Positions 27,433-38,336 of a stretch of 64,000 nt of DNA are shown here, piece by piece. The notes under the pieces were generated by a model. The model was not told where the DNA came from. It saw only the letters and a list, made by a program, of their open reading frames with translations, and searched no databases. The DNA is taken from NCBI RefSeq assembly GCF_007741535.1, contig NZ_CP036525.1, positions 2,728,001-2,792,000 of the forward strand. The letters run 5' to 3'. This stretch comes from Rubripirellula lacrimiformis. GTDB lineage: Bacteria; Planctomycetota; Planctomycetia; Pirellulales; Pirellulaceae. Position 1 is the stretch's first letter. Each line of letters begins with the position of its first letter. The position numbers were made by a program, and so were the translations under genes.

Positions 27433-29799
27433 TCAATCGATGTAGATGAATTCATTGAGTCCGAACAGCGACTGACAAAAGTCAGTCAGTGCTTCGATGG
27501 GTGGATCTTGTTCTGATCGTGCGGTTCGTGCTTTCGTTTGTGCCTCGATGAATTGGATCGAGGTTGCGATTTCACGTTCTGTGGGCCGCCGCGCGAAAGA
27601 GATTTCAAAAGCTTGTTCGATGATCGGCCGAAGATCGGATTTTGCCGAGATCGATTCACCTGGTTGCGTTTTCACCAGCCGATTTGCAAAGTCGCCTGCA
27701 ACGGTGCGGACAAAGCGATCGTTCAGGATCACCATGGCTTGGGGGGCCACCGTCGTGTTTTGCCGGCGATCACAAGTGGTCATCAAGTCCGGGCGATCGA
27801 AAGCCTGGAACATTGGATATGGAATCAGACGCTTGTGGAACATGTAGACGCTGCGTCGCCGGGTGGTCGCGTCGTCCTTTGCGTCTTTGGGATAGCCTTC
27901 GCCCTGGATGTTTCTAGCCAGGTTGGCCTCGGGAGAAATGTAGGGCTTGAATCCGGGACCACCGGCTTGAAGATTCAGCGTATCGCTGACTGCCAACATC
28001 GCATCTCGCATCGCTTCGGCCTCGAGACGCTGTGGGATCATTCGCCACAGCAAATCGTTGGCGGGATCGATTTCGGGGCCCCGTTGGTCGGCGGCATCCT
28101 GCGTGCTGGCCTGCTGCCAAACGGCGCTGGTCAGAATGTTCCGGTGCAGCGATTTGATTTTCCAGCCGCTGTTGATGAAATCGTTTGTCAGGTATTCAAG
28201 CAGTTGAGGATGAGAGGGGGTGTCGCCGTTGACGCCAAAGTCGCTTGTCGTGCGCACCAATCCTTTGCCGAAGTGATGATGCCAAACTCGGTTGACGATC
28301 ACACGAGCCAGCAGGGCTCCACCGCCTTGCTTGGTGTCGGTGATCCAATCGGCCAGGGCGCGACGCTGAAGCGTGCTTCTCGCCTCGCCGATTTCGCCAT
28401 ACGCCTCCTTGGCCTTCTGCCAATAGTCGTCGGCCGCTGGGCCGGACGACAGCATCGCCGGAAACCCGATGCCCACTTCGATCTCCCGATCGTAGAAATC
28501 GCTTCGGCGAAACAACCAAGTGGTCTGACGCTTGGCGTCAAAGTCTTGGAAGAAGAAGCCGTCTTTCCCGCTGGGCAGTTTGGCCGATACGCGGTCGCCG
28601 CTGTGAAAGACGCCCATCAATTGGTAGTACTCTTTCGCCGAAAACGCGTCGTATTTGTGATCGTGACAGCGAGCGCAAGCGACGGTGATCCCTAACAGTC
28701 CGGACCCCAGCGTCGAGATCACGTCGTCCATCTCGTTGTAGCGATTTGCCAGACGCTCGCTTTCTAGGAACGAATCGGGCAACTTGAAGGCAGGCCCCGA
28801 GGTCAGGAATCCAGTGGCCGAAACCGCCACGTCATCGTTCGGTTCGAATTCGTCCCCGGCAATTTGCCAACGCACAAACTTGTCGTACGGCATGTCGTCG
28901 TTGAACGCCTGGATCACGAAATCGCGATAGTGATACGCGTGCGGACGGTCCATGTCGGCTTCTTGTCCGTCGCTGTCGGCGTACCTGGCTACGTCCAGCC
29001 AATGTCTCCCCCAACGCTCGCCATGGCGGGGCGAATCCAACAATTGGTCCACTAGATTCTGCACCGCCTTGTCAGGATCTTTTGAATGCGAGCGGATAAA
29101 TCGAATCGTTTGTTCTGTCGTAGGCGGCAACCCAGTCAGATCAAAATACAATCGCCGTACCAGCTTTCTCGCATCGGCAGGTTGCGATGGTCGAAGCCCC
29201 GCGCCATCGAGTCGCCGTAGCACAAATCGGTCGATCGGCCCCTTTGACCAATTGTCATCGGGCCGCAGCTCAGGTGCTTTCGTCTGTTCGAGTCGTTGAA
29301 ATGCCCAGTGGATTTTGGCACGATCTAGTTTGGGATCCACGACGTTTGCGTCATCGGGCCAATGCGCGCCTTGGTCGATCCAGGCACGAAGCAGGCCGAT
29401 CTGCTGTTCGGTCAGTGGCTTGTTTCCATCCGGCGGCATCATGCGGTCTTCGTCGCCCCCGGATACCAGTTCGATCAGCAGGCTATCGTCGCTGACGCCT
29501 GGCACGATCGCAGCTTCACTGTCTCCGCCCAGGATGGTTTTGGCCTGGATGCCCAGGTTCAGGCCGCCCTCTTCCGTAGTCCCCGCGTGACACTCATAAC
29601 AGTTCTCTCGCAAGATCGGTTGAATCTGCCGTACGAAGTCCACCGGATTCGAACCTGTTGTCGGTGGTTGTGCGGCGGCACTGTTTTCAGCAGTGACGCC
29701 CGTGTCCTGCGCAAAGGCGATGCCGTTAAGCAATCCAAGGCCGATTGCCATCACCGCGATGCGGCGATCAAACGAAAGAATCAAAGGAAGGACCTTCAT
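27433..29799 (-). CDS. PSD1-type planctomycete cytochrome C / DUF1549 / DUF1553 protein
   Basis: 788 residues from ATG 29799 (signal peptide with core VMAIGLGLLNGIAFAQD). A haem-binding CYECH near residue 70 is in the planctomycete cytochrome C domain (PILRENCYECH, then DDRMMPPDG, LRAWIDQGA). DUF1549 follows (PIDRFVLRRLDGAGL, RRLYFDLTGLPPT, ARCHDHK). C-terminal DUF1553 follows (LADWITDTKQGGGALLARVIVNRVWHHHFG, RSVYMFHKR). Probably an exported redox protein acting with the downstream DUF1501 partner. A frame extension to 29943 is not supported. A TGCGCA site lies in its upstream region. Confidence 0.93.
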   Translation of the reverse strand: MKVLPLILSFDRRIAVMAIGLGLLNGIAFAQDTGVTAENSAAAQPPTTGSNPVDFVRQIQPILRENCYECHAGTTEEGGLNLGIQAKTILGGDSEAAIVPGVSDDSLLIELVSGGDEDRMMPPDGNKPLTEQQIGLLRAWIDQGAHWPDDANVVDPKLDRAKIHWAFQRLEQTKAPELRPDDNWSKGPIDRFVLRRLDGAGLRPSQPADARKLVRRLYFDLTGLPPTTEQTIRFIRSHSKDPDKAVQNLVDQLLDSPRHGERWGRHWLDVARYADSDGQEADMDRPHAYHYRDFVIQAFNDDMPYDKFVRWQIAGDEFEPNDDVAVSATGFLTSGPAFKLPDSFLESERLANRYNEMDDVISTLGSGLLGITVACARCHDHKYDAFSAKEYYQLMGVFHSGDRVSAKLPSGKDGFFFQDFDAKRQTTWLFRRSDFYDREIEVGIGFPAMLSSGPAADDYWQKAKEAYGEIGEARSTLQRRALADWITDTKQGGGALLARVIVNRVWHHHFGKGLVRTTSDFGVNGDTPSHPQLLEYLTNDFINSGWKIKSLHRNILTSAVWQQASTQDAADQRGPEIDPANDLLWRMIPQRLEAEAMRDAMLAVSDTLNLQAGGPGFKPYISPEANLARNIQGEGYPKDAKDDATTRRRSVYMFHKRLIPYPMFQAFDRPDLMTTCDRRQNTTVAPQAMVILNDRFVRTVAGDFANRLVKTQPGESISAKSDLRPIIEQAFEISFARRPTEREIATSIQFIEAQTKARTARSEQDPPIEALTDFCQSLFGLNEFIYID

Positions 29800-29952
29800 G
29801 CGTATTCGCTGAGAGGTGGGGAGGAACCAAGGCGGGAGCCAGCGAACCGCATGGGGTTCCGTGGTGAATGTCGCCTTTCCAACATAGGTGAACTGAGCCG
29901 CACAGCAATTCGCAAATGCGCAAATCAATTGCGATTTTTGCACTCCGTCAAC

Positions 29953-31110
29953 TTAAGTCGGCCGGTTGCGTCGTCGGTATTCGCTAGGCGTGGTGCCAAA
30001 ATGCTGGCCAAAGGCTTGGGACAACGACGCACCCGTCGCGAAGCCTGCTTCGGCTGCGATCGACGCGATCGGTTTGTCGGAATCGATCAGCAGTTGGCCA
30101 ACATGGGCCATGCGAATTCGGCGAATTTCTTCGGCCGGGCTGCGATTGAGCTCCGCTCGAAAACGCTGCTCCAACCTTCTGCGAGAGATCGGAAACGTCT
30201 GCAGCAAGTCGGATACCGTCATGCCAAAAGGCGCCCGCTGGCGAATGTACCGCAATACTTCGGCGATTTCGTCGTCTGACATTGCGAGGACATCGGTGGA
30301 AAGCCGGCCCCGAACCTGAAGCGGTGGGATCAGAGTCGCGTGCTTCGCCGTGGCACCACCATTCATCATTCGCTGCAACATCTGTGCTGCGGTTTCACCG
30401 ATCCGATGACTTGCCAGTTCGATCGCCGAAATCTGTGGTGAAGCTACATTGCACAGCAGATCATCATCGTCTCCGGACAGCACAGCCACTTCGCCGGGGA
30501 TACGAATCGATTCTAGCGAACAGATCTCGACAAGTTGTCGTGCCGGGTAAGGATCGGCGGCAAAGATTCCCAATGGTCTCGGCAGAGTCGCCAGCCAACG
30601 ACGCACGTTGGAATAGTTCGTCAACCAACCTGCGGCGTCGTCGCCGGTCGATTCGTACATCGCACATTCGTATCCGCCTGTCGCTACCGCGTCTGCGAAA
30701 GCGGTGGATCGCAGGTCCGAGTAACGGCCGATCGGGGGCGCATAGCACGCAAAGTGGGTGAGCCCACGATCGCGAAGGTGGTCAAAAGCCATTTTGCCGC
30801 GTGCAGCATCGTCGGTCGCGACGCGCGCCAACCAATCATATTTGGGAACCATGATGCCGACATCAACGACCGGTAGATTCAGGTTCTTCACATGACGGAC
30901 CGAAGATGTGGTTCGCAGGGAAGCGATGATGCCGTCGCCGTTCCAAACCTTCGGTAACCGCAAGCGGCCCTGTGAGTCGCGCGGCGCGATTAGATTTGTC
31001 CAACCGCTTGAACGGCCGAACCTACAAACGGCTTCGACGACTTTTCGACCCCAGGAATCGTCGGTCTCGACAAGAATGCCCACATGTTGTGGTCGTTGGG
31101 TGGTCGTCAC
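29953..31110 (-). CDS. XylR-type AraC family transcriptional regulator
   Basis: 385 residues from GTG 31110. Residues ~8-280 are a LacI/periplasmic-binding-like sensor (HVGILVETDDSWGRKVV, LGIFAADPYPARQL, EVAVLSGDDDDLLCN). Residues ~285-385 are an AraC helix-turn-helix pair (MTVSDLLQTFPISRRRLEQRF, PIASIAAEAGFATGASLSQAF, GTTPSEYRRR). The XylR group senses pentoses in other bacteria, but the ligand here is not known. It lies directly upstream of the PSD1/DUF1501 pair and is likely its regulator. Repeated TGCGCA sites lie upstream of both its own start and the PSD1 gene. Confidence 0.92.
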   Translation of the reverse strand: MTTTQRPQHVGILVETDDSWGRKVVEAVCRFGRSSGWTNLIAPRDSQGRLRLPKVWNGDGIIASLRTTSSVRHVKNLNLPVVDVGIMVPKYDWLARVATDDAARGKMAFDHLRDRGLTHFACYAPPIGRYSDLRSTAFADAVATGGYECAMYESTGDDAAGWLTNYSNVRRWLATLPRPLGIFAADPYPARQLVEICSLESIRIPGEVAVLSGDDDDLLCNVASPQISAIELASHRIGETAAQMLQRMMNGGATAKHATLIPPLQVRGRLSTDVLAMSDDEIAEVLRYIRQRAPFGMTVSDLLQTFPISRRRLEQRFRAELNRSPAEEIRRIRMAHVGQLLIDSDKPIASIAAEAGFATGASLSQAFGQHFGTTPSEYRRRNRPT

Positions 31111-31406
31111 GGAGCATGATCCTATCAGAGGTGGTCAATGCGCAATAACGTAACAAAAGTGCGCAGCTGCGCAGGCACGCGGTGGTGAACTTAGGTAAAG
31201 TTCCCTGCAAGTCAGCTGCTGAAAATCTTGCTGATCCACATCGTGCCATTGGTCGATCGACCGAGTCCGAAGTCGTTCAAATTGTTATCGTGAATGTCTG
31301 GCTGGTTCACAAGCCAAACGGTTCTATCCATTGACGGCGCCCGGTTTCGATCCATGAAATCGGAACCGCCGCCAAGCATTGCTATTGGGAAGAGGGGGGG
31401 CTGCCG
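31111..31406. promoter_or_regulatory. Divergent promoter region xylR-like / ltnD with TGCGCA palindrome
   Basis: A 296-bp gap between divergent starts. It carries TGCGCA at 31139-31144 and a perfect 14-bp palindrome TGCGCAGCTGCGCA at 31160-31173, about 50 bp upstream of the regulator's start codon. A further TGCGCA lies at 29917-29922 upstream of the PSD1 gene. These are candidate operators. Nothing else is recognised in the rest of the gap. Confidence 0.45.
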
Positions 31407-32306
31407 ATGACGACTGCCGCACAGATCGCTGTGATTGGATTGGGGGCGATGGGCTATGGGATGGCATCGTCCTGTTTGCGAGCCGGGCATCCCGTGTGGG
31501 GCACCGATCTTGCGCCCGAACCGGTCGAGCGGTTTCGTGCTAGCGGTGGCCAATCGGGGAAAGTCACGGACATCGCAGACACGCTGGATATCGTGGTTGT
31601 TTCGGTCCTGAACGCCGACCAGACAGCGGCGGTTTTGTTCGGGCCGGATGGGGTGGCGCCGTTGATGAAAAAAGGGGCCGTGGTTGTGGCTTGCGCAACC
31701 GTATCGCCCGATTTCGCTCGTGCGATGGCTCGCCAATGCAGTGATCACGGATTGCACTACCTGGACGCGCCGATCTCTGGTGGCGCTGCAAAAGCCGCCA
31801 ACGGTCAACTTTCGATCATGGCGGCCGGCTCGGATGCAGCCTTTGATGCGGCGGCTCCCGCCCTTGATGCGATGGCCGAAACGGTGTTCCGGCTAGGGGA
31901 TGTTGGTGCAGGGTCGGCGATGAAGGCGATCAACCAACTGTTGGCGGGAGTCCACATTGCTGCGATGGCCGAAGCGATCACCTTTGGCATGACCCAGGGG
32001 GTGTCGCCGGAAAAGTTTCTGGAAGTGATCCCGCAATGCGCCGGAACCAGTTGGATGTTGGAAAACCGAGCACCCCATATCGTCGCCGGCGACTATACCC
32101 CGCTAAGCCAGATCAATATCTGGCCCAAGGACCTGGGCATTGTTCTGGACATCGCACGCGATGCCAAATTTGCCGCTCCGCTGACCGCTGCGGCATTGCA
32201 ACAGTTTCTGGCTGCCGCCGGCATGGGAATGGGCGGGATGGATGATGCGGCCGTTGCCAAGGTCTACGCTCGAAGTGCTGGGCTAACCTTGCCGGGGGAA
32301 ATGTGA
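31407..32306 (+). CDS. ltnD: L-threonate dehydrogenase-like (3-hydroxyisobutyrate dehydrogenase family)
   Basis: 299 residues. The dinucleotide-binding start is IAVIGLGAMGYGMASSCLRAG. DAPISGGAAKAANGQLSIM is the substrate-loop signature, and the catalytic Lys is in GSAMKAINQLLAGVH. The length and downstream genes fit LtnD of the L-threonate/D-erythronate pathway, which makes 2-oxo-tetronate; a generic beta-hydroxyacid dehydrogenase is the alternative. The stop overlaps the next start (TGATG), so the three genes 31407-33246 form one tight unit. The block reads like a proteobacterial tetronate module and may have been acquired. Confidence 0.82.
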   Translation: MTTAAQIAVIGLGAMGYGMASSCLRAGHPVWGTDLAPEPVERFRASGGQSGKVTDIADTLDIVVVSVLNADQTAAVLFGPDGVAPLMKKGAVVVACATVSPDFARAMARQCSDHGLHYLDAPISGGAAKAANGQLSIMAAGSDAAFDAAAPALDAMAETVFRLGDVGAGSAMKAINQLLAGVHIAAMAEAITFGMTQGVSPEKFLEVIPQCAGTSWMLENRAPHIVAGDYTPLSQINIWPKDLGIVLDIARDAKFAAPLTAAALQQFLAAAGMGMGGMDDAAVAKVYARSAGLTLPGEM

Positions 32307-32485
32307 TGCTGTTGGGTTGGATCGACGATGATTGGACCGACCGTTCCGATCTGGGCAACACCGTGATTGACGCCTTGGCAAAGTGTGACATGCCAGCGGA
32401 TCGTTGCCGCCACTTTCCCCACGTTGTGGCTGCACAATCGGTTCAGGTCGTTGTCAAAGCCTTTGATCAAGAGTGGATGGCATGA
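32306..32485 (+). pseudogene. Probable remnant of 3-oxo-tetronate kinase (otnK)
   Basis: Only 59 codons remain between ltnD and otnI, overlapping both (TGATG at the start, ATGA at the end). The first 18 residues (MLLGWIDDDWTDRSDLGN) resemble the N-terminus of OtnK-type DUF1537 kinases, whose usual motif is LG-x-I-ADDFTGASD. A later VAAQSVQVVVK could correspond to another N-domain segment. An intact kinase has about 410-430 residues. The simplest reading is in-frame deletion of an ancestral kinase. A genuine small protein cannot be excluded. Confidence 0.5.
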
Positions 32486-33246
32486 CCCGATTTTCCGCCA
32501 ATCTTGGATTCTTGTGGACCGATCGACCTTTGCCCGACGCGATCCGCGCCGCCAAGGCAGCCGGTTTCGACGCAGTGGAATGTCACTGGCCTTATGACAC
32601 CCCCGCAAGCGAGGTGAAGAGGGCGTTGGTGGAAACCGGTCTTCCCATGTTGGGATTGAACACCGTTCGCGGCGATGTTGGTGCGGGCCAGATGGGGCTC
32701 AGTGCCCTGCCCGGCCGTCGCGATGACGCGGTGTCCGCCATCGAACAGGCGGTGTCCTACGCGGACGAAACGGGGACAAAGGCGGTGCATGTCATGGCCG
32801 GCATATCCGAGGGTGCCGAAGCCGAGGCGATCTTCATCGAGAACCTTTCCGTCGCCTGCGATCTGGCGATGCGCCGTAGATTGACCATTTTGATCGAACC
32901 GTTGAACGCCTTCGATGCACCAGGATACTTTCTTCGATGCACCCAGCAGGCGAAGTCTCTGATCGAGCATGTTAACGCGCCGAACCTGAAACTGATGTTC
33001 GATTGTTATCACGTCGGTCGCACCGAAGTCGATGTGCCCACAACGCTGAACAAAATGATGCCGGTGATCGGACATGTTCAATTTGCCGCCGTCCCCGATC
33101 GCGGCCCCCCCGATCACGGTGACGTTGATTACCGACCGATATTTTCCCAGATCGCGGGTCTTGGTTGGGACCAACCCTTGGGCGCCGAATACAAGCCCGG
33201 CGGTGACACCGATGCGTCGCTTGGTTGGATGGTCAAGTTTCGCTGA
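32482..33246 (+). CDS. otnI: 2-oxo-tetronate isomerase / hydroxypyruvate isomerase-like TIM barrel
   Basis: 254 residues from ATG 32482, which overlaps the preceding stop as ATGA. The sugar-isomerase barrel shows [17 protein letters not shown] at the N-terminus, [34 protein letters not shown] (metal Glu), [11 protein letters not shown] (Asp/His) and GAEYKPGG (metal Glu). In tetronate catabolism OtnI interconverts 2-oxo- and 3-oxo-tetronate before the kinase step; hydroxypyruvate isomerase is the alternative. Its 3' end overlaps that of the convergent oxyR gene by 14 bases. Confidence 0.82.
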   Translation: MTRFSANLGFLWTDRPLPDAIRAAKAAGFDAVECHWPYDTPASEVKRALVETGLPMLGLNTVRGDVGAGQMGLSALPGRRDDAVSAIEQAVSYADETGTKAVHVMAGISEGAEAEAIFIENLSVACDLAMRRRLTILIEPLNAFDAPGYFLRCTQQAKSLIEHVNAPNLKLMFDCYHVGRTEVDVPTTLNKMMPVIGHVQFAAVPDRGPPDHGDVDYRPIFSQIAGLGWDQPLGAEYKPGGDTDASLGWMVKFR

Positions 33247-34135
33247 TCGATTGCACGCTTTGTTGTGCATAGGTTTGCAGGCGATCCTTGAAGGCCTCGA
33301 CCAATCGGCTTTGAAACCGATAAGGATTCCAGATCACGGCGATCTTTCGAGTCGGCTTCTTTCCACTCAGCGACCGGTAAACACGTCGGTTGCTGTCATC
33401 AAGGATTCTTGCCATCGCTGGGATCATGGACACACCGTGCGACAGGGATACCAGTTCTTGAACCATGGTCAGCTGACTGGTCCGTTCGACCGCCACGGGT
33501 TGAAACGATCGTTGGCGACAGAAGGTAACGATGTTGTCCGAAAGGCAGTGGGCTTCGCCAAGCAGCACAAATGGCAGCGGCTCGATGTCGCTTAACCGAA
33601 TCTTGGACTTCTGGACCAATGGGTGATCCGGGGGAAGCACCAGTAGTAATTCTTCCTCGAACAGTTCGGCGACTCCCAGATACTTCGTCGAAACCGGCAA
33701 GGCTAGAATCGCTAGATCAATTTCATTTTGCGTACAACTCTTGATCAGTGCGTCGGTCGTGTTTTCTTGCACGATCAAGTGAGCCTTGGGAAACTCGGAC
33801 GAAAACTGCTGCAGCAGGTTGGGCAGAAAGTAGGGAGCGATTGTCGGGATCGCTCCCACCCGCACGCGACCACTTTGGCCATCGTCGGTGATCTCGGCTT
33901 TGGTGTCTTCGATGATCGTCAACACCTGCTGAGCCCGCGACTGCAGCAGGACTCCGGCTTCGGTCAGCGAGACCGATCGGGCCTTGCGTTGAAAGACTGG
34001 CTGGCCGAGCTCTTCTTCCAGCTTCTGAATCGAACGGCTCAGTGCCGGTTGCGAGATGGCTAAGTCCTCCGCTGCCCGCGTGAAGTTGGCTCGTCCGGCA
34101 ACCCGCAGGAAATAACGCAACTGATCGAATTCCAT
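33233..34135 (-). CDS. oxyR: LysR family regulator, OxyR type
   Basis: 300 residues from ATG 34135; an upstream frame extension lacks the conserved start. The helix-turn-helix is [29 protein letters not shown]. The effector domain keeps both OxyR redox cysteines in [12 protein letters not shown], spaced nine residues as in E. coli Cys199/Cys208. Peroxide oxidation to the disulfide activates OxyR. It is divergent from the catalase-peroxidase gene, as expected for its main target. The last bases overlap otnI tail to tail. Confidence 0.9.
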   Translation of the reverse strand: MEFDQLRYFLRVAGRANFTRAAEDLAISQPALSRSIQKLEEELGQPVFQRKARSVSLTEAGVLLQSRAQQVLTIIEDTKAEITDDGQSGRVRVGAIPTIAPYFLPNLLQQFSSEFPKAHLIVQENTTDALIKSCTQNEIDLAILALPVSTKYLGVAELFEEELLLVLPPDHPLVQKSKIRLSDIEPLPFVLLGEAHCLSDNIVTFCRQRSFQPVAVERTSQLTMVQELVSLSHGVSMIPAMARILDDSNRRVYRSLSGKKPTRKIAVIWNPYRFQSRLVEAFKDRLQTYAQQSVQSISET

Positions 34136-36663
<2,528 letters not shown>

Positions 36664-36949
36664 CACAAGAATTTCGCGACGGAGTCTTCAACCCAGTGGG
36701 TCGCCGGTCGGCTCGGCGCCCGATTGGTGGCAACTGGCAACTGGCAACTGGCAACTGGGGCGTCACGATCGGAAATTCGCCGCGAGGATTGGATTGTTCC
36801 GGCGAAGCCAAGGACGGCTTTCGCTATCCGGAATCCAACGTTGTTGAACCTGCCAGCGCATCGGTTGCAAAATTCAGGCTACCGTTGCCACGGAACAAAA
36901 AAAAACAGCCCGCCGCAACTGAATGCGACGAGCTGTTTTTTCGTTCAAG
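36664..36949. other. Intergenic region after katG with 7-bp repeat and terminator
   Basis: The gap contains four exact copies of GGCAACT at 36729-36756 and, at its end, the bidirectional terminator listed separately. No credible gene is seen. Confidence 0.7.
36895..36941 (-). terminator. Rho-independent terminator after tRNA-Pro
   Basis: On the minus strand, stem AACAGCTCGTCGCA pairs with TGCGGCGGGCTGTT (two G-U pairs) around a TTCAGT loop, followed by a run of nine T. It begins about eight bases past the tRNA 3' end. T-runs on both sides make it usable for katG transcription from the other side too. Confidence 0.85.
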
Positions 36950-37024
36950 TCGGGCCGACAGGATTTGAACCTGCGACCTCCACCACCCCAAGGTGGCGCG
37001 CTAGCCAGGCTGCGCTACGGCCCG
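36950..37024 (-). tRNA. tRNA-Pro (anticodon GGG)
   Basis: The cloverleaf is complete: acceptor CGGGCCG with CGGCCCG, D arm GTAGCGCAGCCTGGCTAGCGC, anticodon stem CCACC/GGTGG around the loop TTGGGGT (anticodon GGG, reads CCC and CCU), T arm with GGTTCGAATCC. The discriminator base is A, and the 3' CCA is not encoded. It is followed by a strong terminator. Confidence 0.97.
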
Positions 37025-37199
37025 ATGGAGACCAAGGACGTGAGTCCCGGTCACCGATTGAAGATGCAGATGCTAATGAACGTTGGCTCGCTTGACTAGG
37101 TGACCTTGGACGATGTTTCGAAGCGTTTTAGCATTCGGCTAATTCATCGGCTGCAAACTCCGCAGCGGATGACCTGTTTTCCCCATTTTGGACGTTCAA

Positions 37200-38093
37200 A
37201 TGAGTTTTGCGGATCGATTGGCAGCAGCGGTCAAAGCCACGGGTTCGGTCACTTGTGTCGGATTGGACCCGCGCAAGGCCCAGTTGCCGGCCCCCATCCG
37301 CGACGCTGTTTCCGGGGATTCGCCGGATGCTTGGGCAGCCGCCTACACCCAGTTTTGCAACGAAATCATCGATGTTGTGGCCGGCCGGGTCGCTTGCGTG
37401 AAACCACAGGCGGCCTTTTTTGAACAACTCGGACCCGCCGGCATGGTGGCTCTGGGCGAAGTCATCGCTCACGCCCGCCAGGCTGGGTTGTTGGTCATTA
37501 CCGACGGCAAACGCAACGACATCGGCAGCACGGCCACGGCCTATGCGGACGCCTACCTGGGCCAGCAAAGCCCCTGGGGCAGCGATTCGTTGACGGTCAG
37601 TCCCTATCTGGGCCGCGATTCGCTAGAGCCGTTTGTCGAAGTTTGCGATCAACGCGAAGCCGGCATTTTTGTGCTGGTCAAGACTTCGAATCCTGGTGGC
37701 GGACTGCTGCAGGATCGTAAAACCGATGGCCAGACGGTGTATTCGGCGGTCGCCGAGTTGGTGACGGAGTTCAATTCGACCCGATTGGGGCAAAGTGGAT
37801 ATGGGCCGGTCGGAACCGTGGTCGGGGCAACCTATCCCGAACAATTGGCGGAAATGCGAGCCGAGTTGCCGGGAAGTTGGATCTTGATCCCCGGTTTTGG
37901 GGCTCAGGGAGGCGGTGCAGCCGACGTCCAGGCCGGGTTCGACGAGCGCGGACTCGGAGCGGTCGTCAACAGTTCGCGGCACATCATTTTTGCTCACGCC
38001 CGCCCGGAATTTAAAGACAAATTTGGGGACGCCCAATGGCTCGATGCTGTTTCGGCAGCAACCGACGACATGAACGCCCAGCTGCGGTTTTAA
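37200..38093 (+). CDS. pyrF: Orotidine-5'-phosphate decarboxylase (type 2)
   Basis: 297 residues from ATG 37200; a TTG at 37188 is in frame but unlikely. It catalyses the last step of UMP synthesis. The type 2 family signature is complete: VGLDPRKAQL, VKPQAAFFEQLGPAG, and the catalytic Lys-Asp tetrad in ITDGKRNDIGSTA; VKTSNPGGG and VNSSRHIIFA follow. Longer than the 230-residue type 1 enzymes, as usual for this class. It stands alone between the tRNA and an exported protein of unknown function. Confidence 0.95.
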   Translation: MSFADRLAAAVKATGSVTCVGLDPRKAQLPAPIRDAVSGDSPDAWAAAYTQFCNEIIDVVAGRVACVKPQAAFFEQLGPAGMVALGEVIAHARQAGLLVITDGKRNDIGSTATAYADAYLGQQSPWGSDSLTVSPYLGRDSLEPFVEVCDQREAGIFVLVKTSNPGGGLLQDRKTDGQTVYSAVAELVTEFNSTRLGQSGYGPVGTVVGATYPEQLAEMRAELPGSWILIPGFGAQGGGAADVQAGFDERGLGAVVNSSRHIIFAHARPEFKDKFGDAQWLDAVSAATDDMNAQLRF

Positions 38094-38336
38094 AACCGAC
38101 CCGATCGGGCGGCGATTGGATCTCGATGGCGACTTCTTGAAAGTTGTCGGCAGGCATCGGAATTGGGTTGGAACGCCCATTTTCGTCGACAATTTTCGTC
38201 CTTCTTTAAAATTCCGCTCAAGTTTCGCCGTTGGTGACGCGGCGGAAGTGCCCGATCACTCTTGCCTCACCTTTGGCGTTGTCGGTATAGCCACCCTTGG
38301 TCTCTGTAAGGATCCGATGGTCTAGGAATCGAATCG

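Noticed and set aside
38116-38325. 69-codon plus-strand frame between pyrF and the exported protein gene
   Set aside because: No ribosome-binding site, no homology in character, and no signal peptide or motif.
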